DNA of 64,000 nt, taken from Vibrio navarrensis. Its GTDB lineage: Bacteria; Pseudomonadota; Gammaproteobacteria; Enterobacterales; Vibrionaceae. Below, piece by piece: positions 18,320 through 28,429 of the stretch (positions are counted from its first letter, which is position 1; each line of letters opens with the position of its first letter). Made by a program: the position numbers and the translations under genes. The notes under the pieces are model-generated. The model ran no database searches. It worked only from the letters and a program-made list of their open reading frames with translations, and was not told the DNA's origin. The stretch spans positions 62,001-126,000 of the forward strand of contig NZ_JMCG01000002.1 in the NCBI RefSeq assembly GCF_000764325.1, read 5' to 3'.

Positions 18320-19156
18320 ATGAGTAATGTCATGTCAATACAAATCACTGGCACGCTGGATAAACTGCGTGCTTCGCTCGACGGCGTTGTGTCGTATCGC
18401 CTCCCGGTCGGAGAAGAGGAAGTTGAACTCAACCGCCTGATTGGCCAGCCCATCCGCCTTACTTATACGGGCAATATTTTTTGTAGTTCATGCGGCAAAA
18501 AGACCAAGAAAAGCTACGCACAAGGCCACTGCTACGTCTGTATGAGCAAACTGGCCAGCTGCGATATGTGTATTATGAAGCCCGAAACCTGCCATTACGC
18601 GGCGGGCACTTGTCGCGAGCCTGAGTGGGCACAGAGCCACTGCATGGTGGATCACTTCGTTTATCTTTCTAACACCTCCAGCCTCAAAGTGGGCATCACA
18701 CGTCATACGCAAATTCCGACCCGTTGGATTGATCAAGGGGCGACACAAGGCTTGCCAATATTGAAGGTAAAAACTCGTCATATTTCCGGTTTGCTTGAAG
18801 TGGAACTGGCGAAACACATCGCCGATAAAACCAACTGGCGGGCCCTTCTTAAAGGTGATGGCCAACCGCTCGATCTCGTAGAGCAAGCCAACGTATTGTT
18901 GCCACTGCTGGAAGAGAAAATCGCTCAAGTAAAAGCCGAGTTTGGTGAAGAGAGCGTTGAAGTCGTGCATGACAGCTTGACCTCACTGGCGTACCCGGTT
19001 GAGCACTACCCAACCAAGATCACGTCGCACAACTTTGATAAAGAGCCACAAGTGAGCGGCGTTTTGCAGGGAATTAAAGGGCAATACCTGATTTTAGATA
19101 CTGGCGTTATCAATATTCGCAAGTTCACATCTTACGAAGTGGAATTCGAAGGCTAG
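18320..19156 (+). CDS. DUF2797 protein: Cys-rich zinc region plus GIY-YIG-like segment
   Basis: A 278-residue protein starting MSNVMSIQITGTLDK. The family is DUF2797, function unknown. Residues 55-115 carry many cysteines in CxxC-type pairs (CSSC, CYVC, CDMC, then C-H-Y and CREPEWAQSHC), which suggests one or two zinc knuckles. Directly after comes VYLSNTSSLKVGITRHTQI...RW, whose Y-L...K-V-G-I-T...R pattern resembles the core of GIY-YIG/T5orf172 nucleases. That similarity is my inference. The frame opens upstream at 18248, but the ATG at 18320 follows the -10 element. Confidence 0.82.
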   Translation: MSNVMSIQITGTLDKLRASLDGVVSYRLPVGEEEVELNRLIGQPIRLTYTGNIFCSSCGKKTKKSYAQGHCYVCMSKLASCDMCIMKPETCHYAAGTCREPEWAQSHCMVDHFVYLSNTSSLKVGITRHTQIPTRWIDQGATQGLPILKVKTRHISGLLEVELAKHIADKTNWRALLKGDGQPLDLVEQANVLLPLLEEKIAQVKAEFGEESVEVVHDSLTSLAYPVEHYPTKITSHNFDKEPQVSGVLQGIKGQYLILDTGVINIRKFTSYEVEFEG

Positions 19157-19191
19157 ACATTGCCTAAATGATAATCGCCGCAATGACAGAA

Positions 19192-19214
19192 AGAGCCCGC
19201 ACTTGGCGGGCTCT
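19192..19214 (-). terminator. Hairpin terminator, probably for the minus-strand operon
   Basis: Perfect 9-bp stem AGAGCCCGC/GCGGGCTCT with a 5-nt loop. The minus strand continues TTTCTGTCATT, the plus strand has no T-run. It could serve both converging units. The MITE-like insert lies between it and the minus-strand operon. Confidence 0.65.
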
Positions 19215-19229
19215 GAGTTCTCATGTAAC

Positions 19230-19511
19230 TAGGGTCTGTTGACCTTTTGAGATGATTTTTGCAGCAGTTTGTGGGTTCTTTGTGCAAGGCAGAGGCTTTG
19301 AATTGTAGGGGCCTACATGATAAGCCGATAACGCAGCAAAAAGGAGCCACAAACGCTGCCCGAAGGGTTCGAGCTAGGCGCCCCCGCAAAAAGCGTTTTA
19401 CTCTTTGTTGAGAGGTGTTTTGCTTAGAATGACTAGGCTACAAACCTCTCGCCGCGATTAAAACGCTTTTATCTCGAACAAAATTTAACCGCAAAAGGTC
19501 AACAGACCCTA
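19230..19511. mobile_element. MITE-like element, 282 bp with 17-bp terminal inverted repeats
   Basis: Termini GGGTCTGTTGACCTTTT (19232-19248) and its exact complement (19493-19509), each flanked by TA (19230-19231 and 19510-19511), the duplication expected of Tc1/mariner/IS630-type insertion. The inverted identity runs 21 bp if the flanking bases are counted (19229-19249 and 19492-19512). No transposase is inside; the short ORFs are not convincing. I have an impression that similar sequence recurs in Vibrio genomes but could not check it. Confidence 0.75.
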
Positions 19512-19517
19512 GAGTGA

Positions 19518-20753
19518 CTACTGATCGAGAATACTTTCCAACACGTTAAACAGCAGATCGATCTCTTCAACGGTGTTGTAGTGCATACAACCAATGCGGA
19601 TCACGCCACCGCTCTCCTCTAGACCAAGCTGACGAACCAAACCCAAGGCGTAGAAGTGGCCATTCCACACACAAATGTTGTGCTCACCCAAGGTCTTGGC
19701 GATAAAACCCGGTGGATATTGCGCAAAACGCACTGCAAACGTCGGAGTACGTTTGTCACTGGCACTGTCGTTGATGCCGTATAAGGTCGCGCCATCTAAC
19801 GCACTTAAACGCTGTAAAAAGTGCTGGCTGAGGCGCTCTTCATGCAGATTGTATTGTGCGTAGCTCTGCACTAAACGCTGGCGCAGCGGCAGATGCGCTT
19901 CGCCAAACTGCGCCAGATACTCCGCCGCCGCCGTCACACCCGCCAAGCCTTCAAAACTCTGGGTGCCCGTTTCAAAACGGCCAGGGCCAACATTGGTGGC
20001 AGGTTCCACTTTATAAGGTTGTAGTGATTGCAGCCAAGGTTCTGCGACAAACGCGATGCCAACGTGCGGGCCGAAGAACTTGTACGCCGAGCAAGCAAGG
20101 AAATCACAGCCAAGTGCCTGCACATCGACCAAGTGGTGCGGCAGATAATGCACCGCATCCACGTAAACCTGCGCGCCCACCGCATGTGCCAACTCTACCA
20201 CCCGCTTGACATCCACAATCGAACCCGTGGTATTTGAGGCATAAGTAACTGCCACCAACCGCGTTTTCGCATTGATCAATTGCTCAAGATGCGCCATATC
20301 CAGCGTGCAGTCTGACTCGTTGACTCGCACTTGATGCACAATGGCCCCTTTATCTTGCGCCGCTTGCTGCCAGCTCGAGACATTGGAGTAGTGATCCAAT
20401 GCGGTGACAATCACTTCGTCGCCCGCCTGCCAGTCACGGCTGATGGCACGGCTCAATTGGAAAGTCAGCGAAGTCATGTTCGCACCAAACACAATGTTGT
20501 CGGAACTGGGGGCATTGAGCAACGCTTGCGCGGAACGGCGCGCCTGCGCCATGACATCCACCGTGATCTGGCTAGAAAAATAGTGCCCGCCTAAGTTGGA
20601 GTTGTAATGACCCAGATAGCCGATCATCGCATCCAGCACCGATTGCGGCACTTGAGAGCCGCCTGGACCATCAAAGAAGGTCACCGGTTTATCATTATGG
20701 TACTGATGCAACGCGGAAAACTGTCCGCGCACTTGTTCAAGATTGAAGTTCAT
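19518..20753 (-). CDS. Class-V PLP enzyme, cysteine desulfurase-like but lacking the catalytic Cys
   Basis: A 411-residue fold-type I PLP protein of the subfamily I recall as the VC1184-type desulfurase-like group. PLP residues are present: H121 (LDHYSNVSSWQ), D199 (YVDAVHY) and the Schiff-base lysine K225 (CSAYKFFGPH). R386 and Y392-N-T (IRIGCMHYNTVEEID) match the substrate-binding end of SufS. The active-site loop that in CsdB reads RTGHHCA is WNGHFYA here, so the persulfide cysteine is replaced by Y368. It is probably not a sulfur donor but a lyase or aminotransferase-like enzyme. The ATG follows AAAGGGG and overlaps the upstream dioxygenase gene by 17 bp. Confidence 0.88.
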   Translation of the reverse strand: MNFNLEQVRGQFSALHQYHNDKPVTFFDGPGGSQVPQSVLDAMIGYLGHYNSNLGGHYFSSQITVDVMAQARRSAQALLNAPSSDNIVFGANMTSLTFQLSRAISRDWQAGDEVIVTALDHYSNVSSWQQAAQDKGAIVHQVRVNESDCTLDMAHLEQLINAKTRLVAVTYASNTTGSIVDVKRVVELAHAVGAQVYVDAVHYLPHHLVDVQALGCDFLACSAYKFFGPHVGIAFVAEPWLQSLQPYKVEPATNVGPGRFETGTQSFEGLAGVTAAAEYLAQFGEAHLPLRQRLVQSYAQYNLHEERLSQHFLQRLSALDGATLYGINDSASDKRTPTFAVRFAQYPPGFIAKTLGEHNICVWNGHFYALGLVRQLGLEESGGVIRIGCMHYNTVEEIDLLFNVLESILDQ

Positions 20754-21396
20754 GCAGAGCCCCTTTGGCAGTCAACACAAACACGTCCATATACCCTTCC
20801 TGAGCATTTTCCAGAGCGCGGATCGGTTTGGCGTTGTGCCACAACTTGCTGTCTGCCAGCATGGCTACTTCGCCATTTTCTAGCACTTTTCTAAAGAAAG
20901 GCTCGGAGTGGAAGTCGCTATACAGCAGAATATCACCGCCTTCGATGTTATTACGGCCGATGCCGACAATAGCGATGTGATCAAAACCATCTTGATGCAC
21001 CCCTTCCGGCGCCACTTCGGTTTGGTCGTAAATGGCGGTGATACGGATCTGATGGATCTCAATTTCTTGCCCATCACGCAGATTATTTTTATGGGCAAAG
21101 AGCTGACACATTTCGCGGAAACCTTCACTGTGCAACGTATGTGATTCGATCGGTTCGAACTGCCTTGTCACATCGCCTTGAAAACGGTTGATATCCGAAC
21201 TCTGCACAAAGTTATTTTTCTGCAGATCGATCAACTTTCCTTGCTTCATCTGCACCACGGAATAGCGACGCAGACGGTACTTCCCATCAGCATGTTCCGT
21301 ATGTGGCAAGGTCGCGAACGAAGGAGAGAGTTGTTCGATCGCTTGGCGGCTCAGTTGGGTTAAATGTAAAGTGTTCTCGTGCGAATGTAGCATCAT
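20737..21396 (-). CDS. 2-oxoglutarate/Fe(II) dioxygenase, amino-acid hydroxylase type
   Basis: A 219-residue protein of the 2OG-Fe_Oxy_2 family, which includes free L-isoleucine dioxygenase. The iron facial triad is readable as H134-x-D136 (GVHQDGFDH) and H187 (LWHNAKPI), with R193 placed to hold 2-oxoglutarate. Length is normal for the family. AAAGGAG lies 3 nt before the ATG at 21396 and 6 nt before an adjacent ATG at 21393, so either may be used. It is the first gene of a two-gene unit with the PLP enzyme, and the overlap implies coupled translation. Substrate unknown. Confidence 0.87.
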   Translation of the reverse strand: MMLHSHENTLHLTQLSRQAIEQLSPSFATLPHTEHADGKYRLRRYSVVQMKQGKLIDLQKNNFVQSSDINRFQGDVTRQFEPIESHTLHSEGFREMCQLFAHKNNLRDGQEIEIHQIRITAIYDQTEVAPEGVHQDGFDHIAIVGIGRNNIEGGDILLYSDFHSEPFFRKVLENGEVAMLADSKLWHNAKPIRALENAQEGYMDVFVLTAKGALHELQS

Positions 21397-22790
<1,394 letters not shown>

Positions 22791-22817
22791 CTTTTCACAT
22801 TTGTGTCATAACCTTAG

Positions 22818-22849
22818 AGCCCGGCAGTGTTCCTGCCGGGCTTTCTTTT
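22818..22849 (+). terminator. Rho-independent terminator of trxB
   Basis: 10-bp stem AGCCCGGCAG/CTGCCGGGCT (22818-22827, 22833-22842) with TTCTTTT tail. Confidence 0.94.
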
Positions 22850-22897
22850 GTATACTTGGCCTCCTCGAAATAAAACAATTCTCATTAAGCCTTCACG

Positions 22898-24685
22898 ATG
22901 GATAAAAAGAAACAACGCAGCTTGAACAAGTGGCTCAAGCAGCAGAGTAAACTGGCCAAGCGCTGGTTGATGATTGCTGTTGGCCTAGGCGTATTGTCGA
23001 GCGTGTTTTTGTTGGCCCAAGCCGCTTTGCTCGCCACCATTCTTCATCAGCTCATCATAGAGCAAGTCGATAAGTCGCAACTGCTGCCGCAGTTTCTCGG
23101 CCTAGTGGCACTCATCGCACTGCGAGCCCTGTGTTCGTGGGGACGCGAGATCGCAGGTTACCGTTGTGGTGAGCAGATCCGTATTTACATTCGCCAACTG
23201 ATCCTCGATAAACTGCGCGAACTTGGCCCCGCCTACATCAAAGGTAAACCTGCTGGCGCGTGGGCAACCTTAGTGCTTGAGCAAGTCGAAAACATGCAGG
23301 ACTTCTTCGCTCGCTATTTGCCGCAAATGTCACTGGCGGTGCTGGTGCCTTTCGTCATTTTGGCGGTGGTCTTTCCAGTCAACTGGGCCGCAGGGCTGAT
23401 CTTTTTGATCACAGCGCCATTGGTGCCGCTCTTTATGGCCATGGTGGGAATGAAAGCCGCCGACGCCAGTCGCAAAAACTTCAAAGCGCTGCAACGTCTC
23501 TCGGGCCATTTTTATGATCGTTTGCAAGCAATGACCACAATACGCCTTTTTGACCGTACCCAAGCGGAAACGGAAATCATGCGCGGTGCGTCAGAAGTGT
23601 TTCGCAGCCGCACCATGGACGTGCTGCGTATCGCATTTCTCTCTTCGGCAGTGCTGGAGTTTTTCACCTCCATCTCTATCGCGTTAACTGCGGTCTACTT
23701 TGGTTTTGCCTTTATTGGCGAACTCAACTTTGGTGATTACGGCGCTGGCGTCACGCTGTTCGCGGGGTTGTTTATCCTTATCCTCGCGCCGGAGTTCTAT
23801 CAGCCACTGCGCGATCTCGGTACCTTCTATCACGCCAAGCAGCAAGCAGTTGGCGCAGCTGAAAGCATCGTTGACTTTCTCGAAACAGAAGCGAGCAGTG
23901 TACGCTCAGGGGACAAAAGCTTTGACCATCGCCAAGCAATTGAGATCGTCGCTCACGATCTAGAGGTGTTTTCACCACAAGGAGAGCGCTTAGTTGGTCC
24001 AATTAGCTTTTCCCTCTACGCCAATCAAACCACGGCATTGGTGGGCCCAAGCGGCGCAGGCAAAACCAGTTTAATCAATGCGATTCTGGGCTTTTTGCCT
24101 TATCAAGGCTCACTGACTATCAACGGTATTGAGCGTAGCGAGCTTGATTTAGCAAGCTGGCGCAAACAGATCAGTTGGGTCGGACAAAACCCGCTGCTGC
24201 TGCACGGCTCGATTCGCGACAACATCACGCTCGGCAAAGAGCAAGTAAGCGAAACCCAGCTGCGCTCCGCGCTGGAACAATCGTTCTCAGCCGAGTTTGT
24301 TGATCAGCACGGGTTGGATTACCTCATCACCGACCGCTCCGGTGGTCTTTCTGTCGGGCAAGCACAACGATTGGCACTGGCTCGAGCGATGGTGCAAAAC
24401 GGCGCTTTCTGGCTTTTAGACGAACCAACCGCCAGCTTAGATGCACGCAGTGAACGGCTAGTGATGCAAGGCCTTGCCAGCCAAACTCAAGGGAAAACCA
24501 CCTTGATGGTGACACACCAGTTGACGCCGTTACAGCACGTTGAACAGATCCTAGTGATGCAAAACGGCCAAGTGGTTCAGTCCGGTGGTTATCAGGAGCT
24601 CGCAGAGCAAGCGGGCTTATTCCAACAGATGCTTAACGCCAATCAAGCACTTCATCAAACCAACAAGGGGAATCTTGATGCGTGA
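22898..24685 (+). CDS. cydD: Thiol reductant ABC exporter subunit CydD
   Basis: A 595-residue half-transporter: six membrane helices in the first 310 residues, then an ATPase domain with Walker A GPSGAGKTS, signature LSVGQAQR (an S-V-G variant of LSGGQ) and Walker B WLLDEPTASLD. With CydC it exports cysteine and glutathione to the periplasm and is needed for cytochrome bd assembly. Its stop overlaps the cydC start by 8 bp. The ribosome site is weak. Confidence 0.95.
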   Translation: MDKKKQRSLNKWLKQQSKLAKRWLMIAVGLGVLSSVFLLAQAALLATILHQLIIEQVDKSQLLPQFLGLVALIALRALCSWGREIAGYRCGEQIRIYIRQLILDKLRELGPAYIKGKPAGAWATLVLEQVENMQDFFARYLPQMSLAVLVPFVILAVVFPVNWAAGLIFLITAPLVPLFMAMVGMKAADASRKNFKALQRLSGHFYDRLQAMTTIRLFDRTQAETEIMRGASEVFRSRTMDVLRIAFLSSAVLEFFTSISIALTAVYFGFAFIGELNFGDYGAGVTLFAGLFILILAPEFYQPLRDLGTFYHAKQQAVGAAESIVDFLETEASSVRSGDKSFDHRQAIEIVAHDLEVFSPQGERLVGPISFSLYANQTTALVGPSGAGKTSLINAILGFLPYQGSLTINGIERSELDLASWRKQISWVGQNPLLLHGSIRDNITLGKEQVSETQLRSALEQSFSAEFVDQHGLDYLITDRSGGLSVGQAQRLALARAMVQNGAFWLLDEPTASLDARSERLVMQGLASQTQGKTTLMVTHQLTPLQHVEQILVMQNGQVVQSGGYQELAEQAGLFQQMLNANQALHQTNKGNLDA

Positions 24686-26399
24686 TTTAGTTCCCTACCT
24701 GAAACTGTATAAGAAACATTGGTTCGGCCTCTCACTCGGGATGTTGCTGGCCTTTTTGACCCTGTGTGCCTCCATCGGCCTGTTGACGCTTTCTGGTTGG
24801 TTTCTCTCCGCTGCTGGCATTGCCGGCTTGACCATCGCACGGGAAACCTTCAACTACATGTTGCCCGGTGCGTTTGTACGCGGCTTTGCCATGGGACGTA
24901 CTGCTGGGCGCTGGGGCGAGCGCGTTGTTAGCCACAATGCAACCTTTAAGCTTTTGACTGACTTGAGAATTTTCTTTTTCTCCAAGCTGGCACCGCTTAT
25001 CCCCGGCCGCATATCTAACCTGCGTGATGCTGATCTGCTCAACCGCTTAGTGGCCGATATCGATTCGATGGATCATGTCTATCTGCGCCTTATCAGCCCT
25101 ATGGTAGTGGGTACGCTGGGCATTGCTGGCCTCACTGCAGTGCTGTGCTGGTTTGATATGACACTCGGCCTCACGCTAGGGGCCATTTTGCTGGCGCTAC
25201 TGCTTTGCTGGCCAGTGCTGTTTTACAAGCTGGGTAAACGCAACGGCGCAGAACTTACCCAACATCGCGCGCAATTACGTATCGCCGCGCTCGACTGGTT
25301 ACAAGGTTACAGCGAGCTGACACTGTTTGGCGCAGAAACACGTTATCGCACCGCCATTGGCGAGGCGCAGCAACGCTTGATGCGCAATCAGTACTTCAAC
25401 GCCCATTTTTCAGGCTTAGCTCAAGCACTTTTGATGCTGGCCAATGGCTGGACGCTGGTTCTGATGCTTTGGTTAGCCGCCGATGGGGTTGGTGGCAATC
25501 CACCTGATCCGATGATCGCCCTAGTGGCGTTTGCCACCATGGCGAGCGTGGAACTGCTAATGCCGATTGCGGGCGCGTTTCAACACCTTGGTCAGACGCT
25601 TTCATCCGCGCGCAGGCTCAACGAAGTGATCTTGTCGGAACCGGAAGTACGCTTCCCTGCCAAGCCAGTGGCGCACAGCGGCGAGTTCTCGATTGCCTAC
25701 AACAATGTATCATTCCGCTATCCAGACAGTGAAAAAATGGCGCTGCAAAACGTCAATCTGTCTATCCCAGCAGGTTCAAGAATCGCGATTGTTGGGCAAA
25801 CGGGTTCGGGCAAGTCGACGCTCCTTCAGCTTCTCAATCGCTATTGGGATGTGCAGAGCGGTTCGATTGAAATCGCCGGTCAACCGTTAACGCAATGGAA
25901 TGAAAGCCAGCTTCGTCAAACCTTGAGCGTGGTGAGTCAGCGGGTTGACATTTTAAATGGCAGCTTGCGTGATAACCTTTTGATGGCCTCTCCGCAGGCC
26001 AGTGACGAGACCATCAGCCAAGTACTAAACGAAGTGGGACTTGGTACCCTCCTCGACCACGACGGCTTAAATGCGTGGCTCGGTGATGGTGGCCGCCAGC
26101 TTTCCGGTGGTGAGAAGCGCCGTATTGGCATCGCTCGCGCCTTGCTGCACGATGCGCCGATCTTACTGCTCGACGAACCGACGGAAGGCTTGGATAAGCA
26201 AACCGAACAGCAGATCATGCAGTTGTTCGCCAGCCACTTTGCTGGCAAGACCGTCGTTTTCATTACGCACCGTTTGGTCAACTTAGACCAGATGGACAGC
26301 ATCTGTTTGATTGAACAGGGTGAAGTGGTCGAACACGGCAGCCATAGTGAGTTACTGGCCAAGCAAGGCCGCTACTATCAACTGGCACAATCTCTTTAA
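24678..26399 (+). CDS. cydC: Thiol reductant ABC exporter subunit CydC
   Basis: A 573-residue partner of CydD. The ATG at 24678 (MRDLVPYLKLYKKHW) has AAGGGGA upstream and overlaps the end of cydD; the frame itself opens at 24585. The ATPase domain has Walker A GQTGSGKST, signature QLSGGEKRR and Walker B ILLLDEPTEGLD. The pair forms the heterodimeric CydDC exporter. A terminator follows directly. Confidence 0.95.
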   Translation: MRDLVPYLKLYKKHWFGLSLGMLLAFLTLCASIGLLTLSGWFLSAAGIAGLTIARETFNYMLPGAFVRGFAMGRTAGRWGERVVSHNATFKLLTDLRIFFFSKLAPLIPGRISNLRDADLLNRLVADIDSMDHVYLRLISPMVVGTLGIAGLTAVLCWFDMTLGLTLGAILLALLLCWPVLFYKLGKRNGAELTQHRAQLRIAALDWLQGYSELTLFGAETRYRTAIGEAQQRLMRNQYFNAHFSGLAQALLMLANGWTLVLMLWLAADGVGGNPPDPMIALVAFATMASVELLMPIAGAFQHLGQTLSSARRLNEVILSEPEVRFPAKPVAHSGEFSIAYNNVSFRYPDSEKMALQNVNLSIPAGSRIAIVGQTGSGKSTLLQLLNRYWDVQSGSIEIAGQPLTQWNESQLRQTLSVVSQRVDILNGSLRDNLLMASPQASDETISQVLNEVGLGTLLDHDGLNAWLGDGGRQLSGGEKRRIGIARALLHDAPILLLDEPTEGLDKQTEQQIMQLFASHFAGKTVVFITHRLVNLDQMDSICLIEQGEVVEHGSHSELLAKQGRYYQLAQSL

Positions 26400-26411
26400 A
26401 GGTCAACAAAT

Positions 26412-26431
26412 AACCCGGGCTCGCCCGGGTT
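26412..26431. terminator. Bidirectional terminator between cydC and fhuB
   Basis: AACCCGGG-CTCG-CCCGGGTT hairpin with A/T-rich flanks on both sides, between converging genes. Confidence 0.88.
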
Positions 26432-26458
26432 ATTTCTATACGCAATTCTCTATCTCTA

Positions 26459-28429
26459 TTAGCGCAGACGATTAATGCTCATCAGCAACAAGAAATAACT
26501 GCCACCCAGAATCGCGACTAACGTGCCTGCGGCAATCTGGTTGGGATAGAGCGCGATCTGCCCCAGCCAATCGGCCCAGATCATTAGCGCCGCGCCAATC
26601 ACACCGCCCAGCGCCATTTGCTGCTTGCTCCCTCTCGCCCCCAGCATCATTGCCATATGCGGCGCAATCAAACCGACAAACGCCACCGGTCCCATGGTTG
26701 CGGTGCTGAGCGCACACAATAGCGCCACTAAGCTGAGTAAGATAACCTGCGCGTGCATCGGTTTCAGGCCGCGCGCTGCTGCGAAATCTCGGCCAATCGA
26801 CATTAAGGTGAGCCAGCGAGAAAGGGTTAAGGCCAGTGACGACAACAGCGCCACATCCAAGATTAGTGCGCTTGCCTGCGCCGCACTGACGCGATAAGTC
26901 GACCCAGCAAGCCACAATAAAATCTTGTAGCTGTCACCACTGCCCTTTGCCAGCGCAAATTGCACCAGCGCTTGCAAAAGTGCCGTCAAAGCGATGCCAA
27001 TCAAAATGATGCTTGGGGGGGAGAACTGGTGGCGTTTACCGAGTAGCAACAAAATAAGCAGCACAGCTGCGCTGCCGGCAAACGCGACTTGCCAATCGGC
27101 GATCAGCAGCGTCGAGCCAAAAAACAGCGATAACACCACCAGCGCAAAAGTTGCCCCGGCGGAAACCCCTAAAATATCCGGGCTAGCGAGCGGGTTATGA
27201 ATCACTCGTTGCAGTAACGTCCCTGCTATCGCCAAAGCGACGCCGACACACAGCGCCGTCGCCATTCTTGGCCAGCGCAGTTGCCACTGATACTCCCCAG
27301 GTAATCCCCAACTTAGCGAACCTTGTTGATATGAGAGCAAGCTGTAAACCGCAATCGCCAATAGCAAGAGTATGGCACTGAGCAGCATGGTCGCGGGAGT
27401 GAGCTGGCGGCGTTGACTGGCAAAAGAGAGCGGCATTTGATCTTGCGCGCTCAGTTTGCGCCGGCTAAACCACAGCAGAGCCGGTGCACCGATCGCCGCG
27501 GCGGTCACCCCGCTTGGAATCACTTGCTCGCTCCACATCGCCAGCAACATCGACAGTGAGTCGGTCAAAAGAAGCAGTATTGCTCCAAGCAGTAGGCTGC
27601 AATAAAGCTCTTGCTTCGCGGTGCGTGCTCCGAGGTAACGGGCAATGTTGGGCGTAAGCAAACCAATAAAACTGATCACCCCGACAGCGGTGATCGACGC
27701 TGACACCAGCCAGATCCCGACAACAAGCAGCAAGAAGAAACTCGGTAGCACAGACAAACCTCGCGCAGCTGCGCCTTCATGGCCAAGTCGCATCAGAGTC
27801 AGTATCCGCGGCGCCAACAACAGCAGTAACAGCGCGGGTAGCAATCTCGGCCACAGCCATTGCACCCAATCCCAACCATATTGCACTAAATCGCCCGCGC
27901 CCCACATAAACACATTTTGCGCAAACTGGGCGTTAAGAATAATCAACGCGGTCGCTAGCGAACCAAGCAATATGTTGATCACCATGCCAGAGATGACCAG
28001 CGGCAGTCCGGTTAAGTTACGCATTCCAGCAATGATGATAATCAAGGCGAAGGCGACCAGAGCACCGACCATAGCGGCTAAAGCGCTGTAATCCGCCACC
28101 CAATCGACAAACCAAATGTTGATCACCACCAGCGCCAGCCATGCGCCGGATGAAGTGCCCATGGTCAGCGGTGACGTCAGAGGGTTTTGCGTGAGTTGCT
28201 GCATTAAGCTGCCTACCAACCCAAGTGAGGCACCCACCAATAACGTTATTACCAAGCGGGGCAATTGTGCATAGACAAAAAACACATCGGCAAAGGCTTG
28301 CGCCTTTTGTGGTTGCCACAAGAGTTGCCATTGGCTGCTGAGCGAAAGCGACGTATCGATTTGCACACTCATTAGGGCGCTTAACAGCAGCAAAAAGCAA
28401 AGTAGCGACCATGCGGGTATTTTGCTCAT
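26459..28429 (-). CDS. fhuB: Ferric-hydroxamate ABC transporter permease (fused FhuB)
   Basis: A 656-residue very hydrophobic protein made of two tandem FecCD-type permease halves, the hallmark of FhuB. Each half has a Gly-rich coupling loop: VGASLGLVGSLMQQLTQNPL with GLLTPNIARYL in the first, and AIAGTLLQRVIHNPLASPDILG with GLIAPHMAMMLG in the second. It moves Fe(III)-hydroxamates through the inner membrane with FhuC and FhuD. Its ATG overlaps the fhuD stop (ATGA), so translation is coupled. It is last in the fhuACDB order. Confidence 0.94.
   Translation of the reverse strand: MSKIPAWSLLCFLLLLSALMSVQIDTSLSLSSQWQLLWQPQKAQAFADVFFVYAQLPRLVITLLVGASLGLVGSLMQQLTQNPLTSPLTMGTSSGAWLALVVINIWFVDWVADYSALAAMVGALVAFALIIIIAGMRNLTGLPLVISGMVINILLGSLATALIILNAQFAQNVFMWGAGDLVQYGWDWVQWLWPRLLPALLLLLLAPRILTLMRLGHEGAAARGLSVLPSFFLLLVVGIWLVSASITAVGVISFIGLLTPNIARYLGARTAKQELYCSLLLGAILLLLTDSLSMLLAMWSEQVIPSGVTAAAIGAPALLWFSRRKLSAQDQMPLSFASQRRQLTPATMLLSAILLLLAIAVYSLLSYQQGSLSWGLPGEYQWQLRWPRMATALCVGVALAIAGTLLQRVIHNPLASPDILGVSAGATFALVVLSLFFGSTLLIADWQVAFAGSAAVLLILLLLGKRHQFSPPSIILIGIALTALLQALVQFALAKGSGDSYKILLWLAGSTYRVSAAQASALILDVALLSSLALTLSRWLTLMSIGRDFAAARGLKPMHAQVILLSLVALLCALSTATMGPVAFVGLIAPHMAMMLGARGSKQQMALGGVIGAALMIWADWLGQIALYPNQIAAGTLVAILGGSYFLLLMSINRLR

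Noticed and set aside
19153-19389. 78-residue minus-strand ORF in the MITE-like element
   Set aside because: It runs from the element into the terminator region; there is no ribosome site or transposase motif.
20737-20753. Overlap of dioxygenase and PLP genes as a frameshift or fused gene
   Set aside because: Both proteins are complete with family-like ends, and the second has its own AAGGGG ribosome site.
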